This document shows positions 1-10,351 of a stretch of 64,000 bases of DNA, piece after piece (position 1 is the first letter of the stretch; each line of letters starts with the position of its first letter). Source of the stretch: Paraphysomonas bandaiensis (lineage: Eukaryota; Chrysophyceae). Both the position numbers and the translations under genes were made by a program. The notes under the pieces were generated by a model. The model was not told the origin of the DNA and ran no database searches. It saw nothing but the letters and a program-made list of their open reading frames with translations. The stretch covers positions 1 to 64,000 of the forward strand of contig CBFFRP010000342.1 in assembly GCA_965644295.1 (NCBI GenBank). Reading direction: 5' to 3'.

Positions 1-1345
1 CAACGATTACGTCTGGGTCCTTGGTAAGGCGATACCATGGCAATGAAACAACGTGTGAAAATCCGCAAAATACGGTTGGGTATAGTCTGGGAGAGTGTAA
101 TTTAGGTATATCGTGGACGTATATTTATACCGATTGCACAACGAACCCTGATAACACGATAACTTACAAGCAACTTAGCTATGATTCCTTGGACTGCACT
201 GGCCCAGTAGATTACACTTTCTCCTACACTGAATCGTCAGTTTGTGACAATGGCGAGTATTACTATTGCACTTCAAGCATGACCCCGTGGCTGGATATCG
301 AAGGAATGAAGGAACATACGGAGTACGTATACACTACACATATAAATTTTCTTTTAACTAACTAACTATCGAAGATATTATGCATCCCCCGACTGTACCG
401 GTCCTTATTATGAATGGTATGGCTACCTTGATGCATGTAGCAGCAGTGGCAGTTGTTATCTGAGTGGAGGTGGTACTGGCCAGACTATTTGTGATTATAT
501 TCCCTCTTCTGTACCTACTCCTCAGGCCACTCCTGCTCCCACTGTTCCCGGAGCGACGAATGCACCCACTGCAGAATCAATGATTACGTCTGGGTCCTTG
601 GTAAGGCGATACAATGGCAATGAAATAACGTGTGAAAATCCGCAAGATACGTATGGGTATAGTCTGGGAGAGTGTTATTTAAGAGGATCGAGGTCGTATA
701 TTTATACCAATTGCACAACGAACCCTGATAACACGATAACTTACAAGAAATTTCGATATGATTCCTTGGACTGCACTGGCCCAATAGATTACACTTCCTC
801 CTACACTGAATCGTCAGTTTGTGACAATGGCGAGTATTATTATTGCACTTCAAGCATGACCCCGTGGCTGGATATTGAAGGAATGAAGGAGCATACGGAG
901 TACGTATACACTACACATATAAATTTTCTTTTAACTAACTAACTATCGAAGATATTATGCATCCCCCGACTGTACCGGTCCTTATTATGAATGGTATGGC
1001 TACCTTGATGCATGTAGCAGCAGTGGCAGTTGTTATCTGAGTGGAGGTGGTACTGGCCAGACTATTTGTGATTATATTCCCTCTTCTGTACCTACTCCTC
1101 AGGCCACTCCTGCTCCCACTGTTCCCGGAGCGACGAATGCACCCACTGCAGCATCAATGATTACCTCTGGGTCCTTGGTAAGGCGATATAATGGCAATGA
1201 AACAACGTGTGAAAATCCGCAAGATACGCATGGGTACAGTTTGGGAGAGTGTTATTTAGGTATATCGTGGACGTATATTTATACCGATTGCACAACGAAC
1301 CCTGATAACACGATAACTTACAAGAAATTTCGATATGATTCCTTG
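1..1345 (+). repeat. Cysteine-rich tandem repeat, array 1 (copies 1-3)
   Basis: Copy 1 is 1-579 (cut by the window edge), copy 2 is 580-1156 and copy 3 is 1157-1345 (truncated). A unit encodes about 110 residues before its own intron and about 68 after it. Both halves contain a DCTGP motif and paired cysteines, so the unit looks like two diverged half-domains followed by a Pro/Thr/Ala-rich linker (PTPQATPAPTVPG). Copies differ mostly in one patch after GEC: copy 1 NLGISWTYIYTD, copy 2 YLRGSRSYIYTN, copy 3 YLGISWTYIYTD. I do not recognise the domain. Its signal is extracellular: cysteines, N-glycosylation sequons (NETT, NCTT) and a mucin-like linker. Confidence 0.9.
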
Positions 1346-1393
1346 ACCGCACACTTCAATGCCAGAGCATACGAAACACACTTGACAAAGTGA
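1..1393 (+). pseudogene. Broken 3' end of a repeat-bearing secreted/surface protein gene
   Basis: The reading frame enters from the left edge and runs through cysteine-rich repeat copies 1 and 2 and the start of copy 3. Introns at 323-374 and 900-951 (52 bp each, donor GTACGT, CTAAC-rich 3' end, acceptor GAAG) join the two halves of copies 1 and 2 in frame. Within copy 3, near 1345, the sequence switches abruptly to the region downstream of the protease serine motif (compare 4790-4830). The switch is out of frame: the repeat frame reads through about 16 foreign residues and stops at 1391-1393. The breakpoint lies at a short similarity around ACTGCACTTCAATGCC, which suggests microhomology-mediated or unequal recombination. 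The upstream gene therefore ends without the membrane anchor seen at 8960-9143. An assembly join is the main alternative. Confidence 0.6.
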
Positions 1394-2145
1394 GATCGGA
1401 TACTTTAAATATGTTCGTGCAGGTACCTGATCCTTCTTTTGATAATTTCGAACAAGCGGCGTGCGATACTGAAGGCCAGTGCGGTTCATCTGATGATGAT
1501 GTGTGTTCCGATCATGGGACATGCATGTATGGTATGTGTGTTTGTGAAGATAGCTACACGGGAGACTGCTGCGAAAATGAGGGACCTGGTTATGAGGTGC
1601 ATTACTACTATTGCTGCGAAGGAGATGATCTGTCAGATTCTGATGTGGTGGGCCCGTTCAATGCGTTGGCATTTATGTGGATCGACTTTCACCCAGAATC
1701 CGATGGTGCCAGCGTCTATTTTGGTGCAGCAAACGAGGATACCACGGTTGTTGTCTTTGAAAATGTGCCGGCATTCAATTTGTCTTGCCGCGCAACTATT
1801 GAAGTCTTGTTGCACCGTGATGGTGATATTCAGGTTGCTATAGTCAGCAATAATATTTCTACTGGCACTGTCGCTTGTGATATAGGTGATGCGACGATGG
1901 GTTTGAAAGGACCGAAGCCAGAAGATGGGGATGCTCAACTCTACGAAGAAGTGTATGGTCCATCAGATGATGATATGCCTGCGCAGGAAATAATCACGTA
2001 CCGCCCATTGTACGTTGTAAGACCCCCGTCTAACACTACTGCTCCTCCCGCCACATGTGTGATGCCAACCTCTTCTGTACCTACTCCTCAGGCCACTCCT
2101 GCTCCCACTGTTCCCGGAGCGACGAATGCACCCACTGCAGCATCA
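1346..2145 (+). pseudogene. Truncated S8 protease copy A: post-catalytic region only
   Basis: This is nearly identical to 4790-5580 and 8221-8930, the part of the protease after the catalytic serine. It has an EGF-like cysteine cluster (CSDHGTCMYGMCVCEDSYTG), a CCEG segment, a beta-rich region and the Pro/Thr linker. The propeptide and all catalytic residues are missing, replaced by the fusion to repeat copy 3. The frame stays open downstream: it continues through repeat copies 4 and 5 and, after splicing, directly into protease copy B at 3294. The fragment has no start codon of its own with a signal peptide. It could be a pseudogene or the remnant of a longer multi-protease gene cut by the frameshift at 1345. 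Confidence 0.7.
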
Positions 2146-3293
2146 ATGATTACGTCTGGGTCCTTGGTAAGGCGATACAATGGCAATGAAACAACGTGTG
2201 AAAATCCGCAAGATACGCATGGGTATAGTTTGGGAGAGTGTTATTTAGGTATATCGTGGACGTATATTTATACCGATTGCACAACGAACCCTGATAACAC
2301 GATAACTTACAAGAAATTTCGATATGATTCCTTGGACTGCACTGGCCCAATAGATTACACTTTCTCCTACACTGAATCGTCAGTTTGTGACAATGGCGAG
2401 TATTATTATTGCACTTCAAGCATGACCCCGTGGCTGGATATTGAAGGAATGAAGGAACATAGGGAGTACGTATACACTACACATATAAATTTTCTTTTAA
2501 CTAACTAACTATCGAAGATATTATGCATCCCCCGACTGTACCGGTCCTTATTATGAATGGTATGGCTACCTTGATGCATGTAGCAGCAGTGGCAGTTGTT
2601 ATCTGAGTGGAGGTGGTACTGGCCAGACTATTTGTGATTATATTCCCTCTTCTGTTCCTACTCCTCAGGCCACTCCTGCTCCCACTGTTCCCGGAACGAC
2701 GAATGCACCCACTGCAGAATCAATGATTACGTCTGGGTCCTTGGTAAGGCGATACAATGGCAATGAAACAACGTGTGAAAATCCGCAAGATACGCATGGG
2801 TATAGTTTGGGAGAGTGTTATTTAAGTGGATCGAGGTCGTGTATTTATACGGATTGCACAACGAACCCTGATAACACGATAACTTACAAGGAATTTCGAT
2901 ATGATTCCTTGGACTGCACTGGCCCAATAGATTACACTTTCTCCTACACTGAATCGTCAGTTTGTGACAATGGCGAGTATTATTATTGCACTTCAAGCAT
3001 GACCCCGTGGCTGGATATTGAAGGAATGAAGGAACATAGGGAGTACGTATACACTACACATATAAATTTTCTTTTAACTAACTAACTAATGAAGATATTA
3101 TGCATCCCCCGACTGTACCGGTCCTTATTATGAATGGTATGGCTACCTTGATGCATGTAGCAGCAGTGGCAGTTGTTATCTGAGTGGAGGTGGTTCTGGC
3201 CAGACTATTTGTGATTATATTCCCTCTTCTGTACCTACTCCTCAGGCCACTCCTGCTCCCACTGTTCCCGGAACGACGAATGCACCCACTGCA
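2146..3293 (+). repeat. Cysteine-rich tandem repeat, array 2 (copies 4-5)
   Basis: Copy 4 is 2146-2722 (intron 2466-2517) and copy 5 is 2723-3293 (intron 3043-3094). The last codons of copy 5, encoding NAPTA, run without a break into VDVSVGYEV of protease copy B, so this array sits between two protease modules in a single spliced frame. Copy 4 has the GISWTYIYTD variant patch and copy 5 the SGSRSCIYTD patch. Confidence 0.9.
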
Positions 3294-5580
3294 GTGGATG
3301 TCTCGGTGGGGTATGAAGTGACGAAGAGTGCTGGAGGATCATTGCTGAACAATGACTACTCAGCCTTGACCGAACTGGCTATGGGGGATGACGATGTGGT
3401 CATGCTGAAGCTACCCTTCGCCTTCACCTTCTACGGCAAATACTATGACCACGGATATCTTAGTAGTAACGGATTGTTATCATTTGCTAATGGTTGTGAT
3501 GGTGATTTTAATGATTGCTCGGCTGATATTGATTTTATGTCGACAACAATGTTTGCAGAGGATGCACATGTGAATGATCGCAACTATGATATAGGCATTA
3601 CTGCATCGCGTACATCGAGATCTTTATCAAATCAAGTTGGTGACGCTCATATTGTTGTGTTGAAGAGGAAAATTTCTCTGTCGAATGTCGAGGAGCTGTT
3701 GCAGGAACTCAGATACCACAATCAGACATCGTTCACTCTTGCAATAGATGAGGTTTTATACGGATTGCGCATGATCGTAATTCGTCGAGCTTCTTTACAA
3801 GCCATAGAGTTCCTTCGCCTCCACAAGGATGTTCTCTCTGTTCGAAGAGATAAGATGGTGAGTGCGACGGAAATACCGAATTCTCGTCGAAGAGTGACTG
3901 CGACGGGCACCTATAGCTGGGGACTGGATCGCATCGACCAAGTGGATTTGCCGCTCGATAACAAGCAGTACAAGAGTACGTCAAGTGGTGGAGGCAAAGG
4001 CGTGAGTGTGTTTGTTCTTGATTCTGGTATTGATACGAACCATGTTGAGTTCACAACCGACTCCAGTCGCGAAGTGAAAAATGTGTTTAACTATTTTGGA
4101 AACGTTACATCTGACACTGATGGAGATGGGCATGGTAATATAATATTATTATTAGTAATTATATCTTTGATATCGAATAATCATAGGAAGCCATTGTGCC
4201 GGTACCATTGGAGGCACAAATGTCGGAGTTGCTCCGAAAGCAAATATTTATGGCGTAAAAGTCCTCAACGATTATGGACTAGGTTATGGTGGAAGTGTGA
4301 CGAGTGGTCTAGAGTTTGTGTACAACTATCGCCTGGCCAATCCAAAGACTCCTATGGTTGTATCTATGTCTCTGGGTGGAGATTGTAATCCCGCTGATGA
4401 CTGCACGCAAGATCCTGCGATCATTGCTCTGCAGGAATTGTCTGAAGTTGGTGTGAGTGTCGTTGTTGCTGCTGGAAATGATGCGGAAGATGCATGTACA
4501 ACGAGCCCTGCAATGTCACCAACAGCAATCACTGTTGGTGCTTCCGATATCAATGACGAACAGATAATGTATTCTAATAATGGAGAGTGCGTGGATATTC
4601 AGGCTCCTGGTGTTGATATTCTTAGCGTTTGCTCGAGTTCTATGTGCGATGGGTTAGAAAATCAGTACGTGGAGATGTCAGGTACATCTATGGCATGTCC
4701 TCATGTAGCCGGCATTGTCGCACTTTGGCTATCGCAAACAGGTTCGAGCTACAGCGATCCTCCCAGCACCGCTGAAATTAAAACTGCACTTCAATGCCAG
4801 AGCATACGAAACACACTTGACAAAGTGAGATCGGATACTTTAAATATGTTCGTGCAGGTACCTGATCCTTCTTTTGATAATTTCGAACAAGCGGCGTGCG
4901 ATACTGAAGGCCAGTGCGGTTCATCTGATGATGATGTGTGTTCCGATCATGGGACATGCATGTATGGTATGTGTGTTTGTGAAGATAGCTACACGGGAGA
5001 CTGCTGCGAAAATGAGGGACCTGGTTATGAGGTGCATTACTACTATTGCTGCGAAGGAGATGATCTGTCAGATTCTGATGTGGTGGGCCCGTTCAATGCG
5101 TTGGCATTTATGTGGATCGACTTTCACCCAGAATCCGATGGTGCCAGCGTCTATTTTGGTGCAGCAAACGAGGATACCACGGTTGTTGTCTTTGAAAATG
5201 TGCCGGCATTCAATTTGTCTTGCCGCGCAACTATTGAAGTCTTGTTGCACCGTGATGGTGATATTCAGGTTGCTATAGTCAGCAATAATATTTCTACTGG
5301 CACTGTCGCTTGTGATATAGGTGATGCGACGATGGGTTTGAAAGGACCGAAGCCAGAAGATGGGGATGCTCAACTCTACGAAGAAGTGTATGGTCCATCA
5401 GATGATGATATGCCTGCGCAGGAAATAATCACGTACCGCCCATTGTACGTTGTAAGACCCCCGTCTAACACTACTGCTCCTCCCGCCACATGTGTGATGC
5501 CAACCTCTTCTGTACCTACTCCTCAGGCCACTCCTGCTCCCACTGTTCCCGGAGCGACGAATGCACCCACTGCAGCATCA
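3294..5580 (+). CDS. Subtilisin-family (S8) serine protease module, copy B
   Basis: Exons are 3294-4134 and 4187-5580, with a 52 bp intron at 4135-4186 inside the catalytic His motif. In order: an N-terminal beta-rich domain (about residues 1-95, with FAFTFYGKYYDHGYLSSNG, resembling nidogen-like modules), an inhibitor I9-type propeptide (about 115-200, from DAHIVVLKRK), and the S8 catalytic domain. Catalytic residues are Asp in VFVLDSGID, His in DGDGHG-SHCAGT (rebuilt across the splice), oxyanion Asn in VVAAGND and Ser in SGTSMACPHVAG. An EGF-like cysteine cluster follows. There is no signal peptide or obvious start at 3294 (GTG); the frame arrives from repeat copy 5 and leaves into copy 6. 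The module is thus probably part of a larger polyprotein-like product, secreted or surface-anchored, rather than a stand-alone gene. Confidence 0.85.
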
Positions 5581-6724
5581 ATGATTACCTCTGGGTCCTT
5601 GGTAAGGCGATACGATGGCAATGAAACAACGTGTGATAATCCGCAAAATACGCATGGGTATAGTTTGGGAGAGTGTTATTTAAGTGGATCGAGGTCGTAT
5701 ATTTATACCAATTGCACAACGAACCCTGATAACACGATAACTTACAAGGAATTTCGATATGATTCCTTGGACTGCACTGGCCCAATAGATTACACTTTCT
5801 CCTACACTGAATCGTCAGTTTGTGACAATGGCGAGTATTATTATTGCACTTCAAGCATGACCCCGTGGCTGGATATTGAAGGAATGAAGGAACATAGGGA
5901 GTACGTATACACTACACATATAAATTTTCTTTTAACTAACTAATGAAGATATTATGCATCCCCCGACTGTACCGGTCCTTATTATGAATGGTATGGCTAC
6001 CTTGATGCATGTAGCAGCAGTGGCAGTTGTTATCTGAGTGGAGGTGGTACTGGCCAGACTATTTGTGATTATATTCCCTCTTCTGTTCCTACTCCTCAGG
6101 CCACTCCTGCTCCCACTGTTCCCGGAACGACGAATGCACCCACTGCAGAATCAATGATTACGTCTGGGTCCTTGGTAAGGCGATACAATGGCAATGAAAC
6201 AACGTGTGAAAATCCGCAAGATACGCATGGGTATAGTTTGGGAGAGTGTTATTTAAGTGGATCGAGGTCGTGTATTTATACGGATTGCACAACGAACCCT
6301 GATAACACGATAACTTACAAGGAATTTCGATATGATTCCTTGGACTGCACTGGCCCAATAGATTACACTTTCTCCTACACTGAATCGTCAGTTTGTGACA
6401 ATGGCGAGTATTATTATTGCACTTCAAGCATGACCCCGTGGCTGGATATTGAAGGAATGAAGGAACATAGGGAGTACGTATACACTACACATATAAATTT
6501 TCTTTTAACTAACTAACTAATGAAGATATTATGCATCCCCCGACTGTACCGGTCCTTATTATGAATGGTATGGCTACCTTGATGCATGTAGCAGCAGTGG
6601 CAGTTGTTATCTGAGTGGAGGTGGTTCTGGCCAGACTATTTGTGATTATATTCCCTCTTCTGTACCTACTCCTCAGGCCACTCCTGCTCCCACTGTTCCC
6701 GGAACGACGAATGCACCCACTGCA
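5581..6724 (+). repeat. Cysteine-rich tandem repeat, array 3 (copies 6-7)
   Basis: Copy 6 is 5581-6153; its intron is only 48 bp (5901-5948) because one CTAA unit is missing near the branch region. Copy 7 is 6154-6724 (intron 6474-6525) and reads the same as copy 5. Copy 6 carries the SGSRSYIYTN patch plus RYDGNE and CDNPQN changes not present in copy 4, although the flanking protease modules look identical. Copy 7 runs in frame into protease copy C. Confidence 0.9.
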
Positions 6725-9143
6725 GTGGATGTCTCGGTGGGGTATGAAGTGACGAAGAGTGCTGGAGGATCATTGCTGAACAATGACTACTCAGCCTTGA
6801 CCGAACTGGCTATGGGGGATGACGATGTGGTCATGCTGAAGCTACCCTTCGCCTTCACCTTCTACGGCAAATACTATGACCACGGATATCTTAGTAGTAA
6901 CGGATTGTTATCATTTGCTAATGGTTGTGATGGTGATTTTAATGATTGCTCGGCTGATATTGATTTTATGTCGACAACAATGTTTGCAGAGGATGCACAT
7001 GTGAATGATCGCAACTATGATATAGGCATTACTGCATCGCGTACATCGAGATCTTTATCAAATCAAGTTGGTGACGCTCATATTGTTGTGTTGAAGAGGA
7101 AAATTTCTCTGTCGAATGTCGAGGAGCTGTTGCAGGAACTCAGATACCACAATCAGACATCGTTCACTCTTGCAATAGATGAGGTTTTATACGGATTGCG
7201 CATGATCGTAATTCGTCGAGCTTCTTTACAAGCCATAGAGTTCCTTCGCCTCCACAAGGATGTTCTCTCTGTTCGAAGAGATAAGATGGTGAGTGCGACG
7301 GAAATACCGAATTCTCGTCGAAGAGTGACTGCGACGGGCACCTATAGCTGGGGACTGGATCGCATCGACCAAGTGGATTTGCCGCTCGATAACAAGCAGT
7401 ACAAGAGTACGTCAAGTGGTGGAGGCAAAGGCGTGAGTGTGTTTGTTCTTGATTCTGGTATTGATACGAACCATGTTGAGTTCACAACCGACTCCAGTCG
7501 CGAAGTGAAAAATGTGTTTAACTATTTTGGAAACGTTACATCTGACACTGATGGAGATGGGCATGGTAATATAATATTATTATTAGTAATTATATCTTTG
7601 ATATCGAATAATCATAGGAAGCCATTGTGCCGGTACCATTGGAGGCACAAATGTCGGAGTTGCTCCGAAAGCAAATATTTATGGCGTAAAAGTCCTCAAC
7701 GATTATGGACTAGGTTATGGTGGAAGTGTGACGAGTGGTCTAGAGTTTGTGTACAACTATCGCCTGGCCAATCCAAAGACTCCTATGGTTGTATCTATGT
7801 CTCTGGGTGGAGATTGTAATCCCGCTGATGACTGCACGCAAGATCCTGCGATCATTGCTCTGCAGGAATTGTCTGAAGTTGGTGTGAGTGTCGTTGTTGC
7901 TGCTGGAAATGATGCGGAAGATGCATGTACAACGAGCCCTGCAATGTCACCAACAGCAATCACTGTTGGTGCTTCCGATATCAATGACGAACAGATAATG
8001 TATTCTAATAATGGAGAGTGCGTGGATATTCAGGCTCCTGGTGTTGATATTCTTAGCGTTTGCTCGAGTTCTATGTGCGATGGGTTAGAAAATCAGTACG
8101 TGGAGATGTCAGGTACATCTATGGCATGTCCTCATGTAGCCGGCATTGTCGCACTTTGGCTATCGCAAACAGGTTCGAGCTACAGCGATCCTCCCAGCAC
8201 CGCTGAAATTAAAACTGCACTTCAATGCCAGAGCATACGAAACACACTTGACAAAGTGAGATCGGATACTTTAAATATGTTCGTGCAGGTACCTGATCCT
8301 TCTTTTGATAATTTCGAACAAGCGGCGTGCGATACTGAAGGCCAGTGCGGTTCATCTGATGATGATGTGTGTTCCGATCATGGGACATGCATGTATGGTA
8401 TGTGTGTTTGTGAAGATAGCTACACGGGAGACTGCTGCGAAAATGAGGGACCTGGTTATGAGGTGCATTACTACTATTGCTGCGAAGGAGATGATCTGTC
8501 AGATTCTGATGTGGTGGGCCCGTTCAATGCGTTGGCATTTATGTGGATCGACTTTCACCCAGAATCCGATGGTGCCAGCGTCTATTTTGGTGCAGCAAAC
8601 GAGGATACCACGGTTGTTGTCTTTGAAAATGTGCCGGCATTCAATTTGTCTTGCCGCGCAACTATTGAAGTCTTGTTGCACCGTGATGGTGATATTCAGG
8701 TTGCTATAGTCAGCAATAATATTTCTACTGGCACTGTCGCTTGTGATATAGGTGATGCGACGATGGGTTTGAAAGGACCGAAGCCAGAAGATGGGGATGC
8801 TCAACTCTACGAAGAAGTGTATGGTCCATCAGATGATGATATGCCTGCGCAGGAAATAATCACGTATCGCCCATTGTACGTTGTAAGACCCCCGTCTAAC
8901 ACTACTGCTCCTCCCGCCACGTGTGTGATGCCAACCCCAACAAAAAACAAGTCTAACGACGATGATGAGACTAGCATCAACACAGCTGTGATTGTTGCTG
9001 TGCCGATTGCTGCTGTGATTCTATTGCTGGCATCTGGCGTAGGCGTCATGTATTATCGTCGCAAAATGGATGCTGGATATGACGATGAGGCTGTAAAGGC
9101 GAGGGAGAAGATGAGCGCGAGCAATCCGTTGCAGTTGCTTTAA
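6725..9143 (+). CDS. Subtilisin-family (S8) serine protease module, copy C, membrane-anchored 3' end
   Basis: Exons are 6725-7565 and 7618-9143, with the same domain order as copy B: nidogen-like N-domain, I9 propeptide, S8 catalytic domain with Asp, His, Asn and Ser present, then the EGF-like cluster. It diverges after CVMPT. Instead of the Pro/Thr linker and repeats it encodes a short acidic stretch, one membrane helix (about 24 residues, VIVAVPIAAVILLLASGVGV), a basic stop-transfer (YYRRK) and a short cytoplasmic tail, stopping at TAA 9141-9143. This gives type I membrane topology with the protease outside. This is the natural end of the whole locus: a spliced open frame can be followed from about 1346 to here (around 2490 residues) with two complete protease domains. 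The true start lies upstream and is not visible. Confidence 0.85.
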
Positions 9144-9365
9144 TTCTAACAAGATAATGGATGCACGTACTAGTATAGCAACGAGAAGTGTACTAGAATA
9201 AAATTACAAAACGTGGTCAATTGCAACAGAAGAGTTAAACGTGTTTCGATGAGTATATAACTATAATAAGTAAAAAGATTAAAGGATTCACATACTTTTA
9301 CGGCATATATATGATGCAGTAGCCAGGCGCCAAAATGAAGTAGGTTACGAAACGTTTTGTACAAC

Positions 9366-9520
9366 AGCAGTAACATTAATAGTAAATAAATTGATCATTT
9401 ACGATGCATGGTAGCCTGTGCTACTAGAGCAAGCACCTAAGCAGTAACATTAATATTTGAGTCGATTATATCGTATATTTACGATGATGGTAGATTGTAC
9501 TACAAGAGCAAGAAGCACTA
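9366..9520. repeat. Degenerate ~75 bp direct repeat (2 copies)
   Basis: Two adjacent copies share GCAGTAACATTAATA, then TTTACGATG, ATGGTAG, and AGAGCAAG followed by CAC. They lie about 220 bp downstream of the protease stop. No coding potential is seen. Confidence 0.6.
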
Positions 9521-10351
9521 CTTAACCTCCACGGTATGTAATATTTAAGGCGATTAGCTGCGAGCTGCGATTGTTGTGTGGAAGCACTGTGTATCTATAT
9601 AATACCTAATGCTCTACATCGTTCAAAAAAGTGATCTTGAACGACTATATGCTAATAAAACATCTTTGCAACGGAAATAATTTCAGCAGGTATAAATGCT
9701 ATAACTTCGGGTCAAGTACCAACATTTCTTCTTTACAAATGCGTCATTTCCTAATTCAATAGGCATATATATATTGAAAGTCTGATTATTAGCAATAGGC
9801 GTTAAGAATCTGCACCAATTTAGTAGCTGGATGAATGCTAGTAGTCAGTCTAGTTAGACTTCTATCTGTAACTAATCAGTACAAACGCTATTATCTTACT
9901 ATTTAACGCTACGAAAGCTGTTTGTGCGTCGTCGCATGCAATCACTTTCGTTCTATAAGTTGAGTGCGAGCTCACTGTGGTGTGATCACGTGGCATCTCA
10001 CGTGCCTTACTCACGTGGCTATAGTGTGTTTCCAAGGGACTACAAAACACTAGATAGACTAACTACCACGAAAACACTCAGAACTAACAACAATTATTAG
10101 TCACGCAACAGCAGGAGAAACAACTATTCACTTACGGCGCAGTTTACTTTTTCGATGATACCACTCACCGTAGTCAGCAAGCAGCTCCTCACCTGCGGGT
10201 ATCGGTCTCAGAGTTCTGACCCAGACCACATCCACCCAGATTCATCCATGCAGAATTCACAGTTGTAGCTCAGACCTGCGGCGAGATTCTCTTCAAACAA
10301 GGTGTTTACGAAGCTACCGTGGTTATAAGGCGCCTGAGGTAAATTCTCTCT
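9521..10351. other. Intergenic spacer without a convincing gene
   Basis: About 830 bp of AT-rich sequence with short random frames only. The one notable item is a cluster of three TCACGTG palindromic cores at about 9986, 9998 and 10011, 12-13 bp apart. Confidence 0.6.

Larger units (their letters stand above)
3294..9143 (+). repeat. 3431 bp tandem duplication of protease plus two repeats
   Basis: The segment from 3294 recurs at 6725 with a constant offset of 3431 bp; the protease exons and the catalytic intron look the same base for base wherever I compared them. Segment 1346-3293 corresponds to 4790-6724 at an offset of 3435 bp, the 4 bp coming from the shorter intron of repeat copy 6. The two protease copies differ at the 3' end, where copy B continues into repeats and copy C into a membrane anchor. 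Such identity, including an intron, implies very recent duplication, gene conversion or an assembly duplication. Confidence 0.9.

Noticed and set aside
584-853. Minus-strand 89-residue frames recurring in each cysteine-rich repeat (also 2150-2419, 2727-2996, 5585-5854, 6158-6427)
   Set aside because: They mirror the repeat exon on the other strand; recurrence follows from the DNA repeat, and there is no start context or domain.
1439-1843. Plus-strand 134-residue frame repeated at 4874 and 8305
   Set aside because: It is the +1 frame of the protease EGF-like region and lies wholly within it.
1-6724. CRISPR-like or satellite array
   Set aside because: The units are ~573 bp, coding and contain introns; there are no short spacers.
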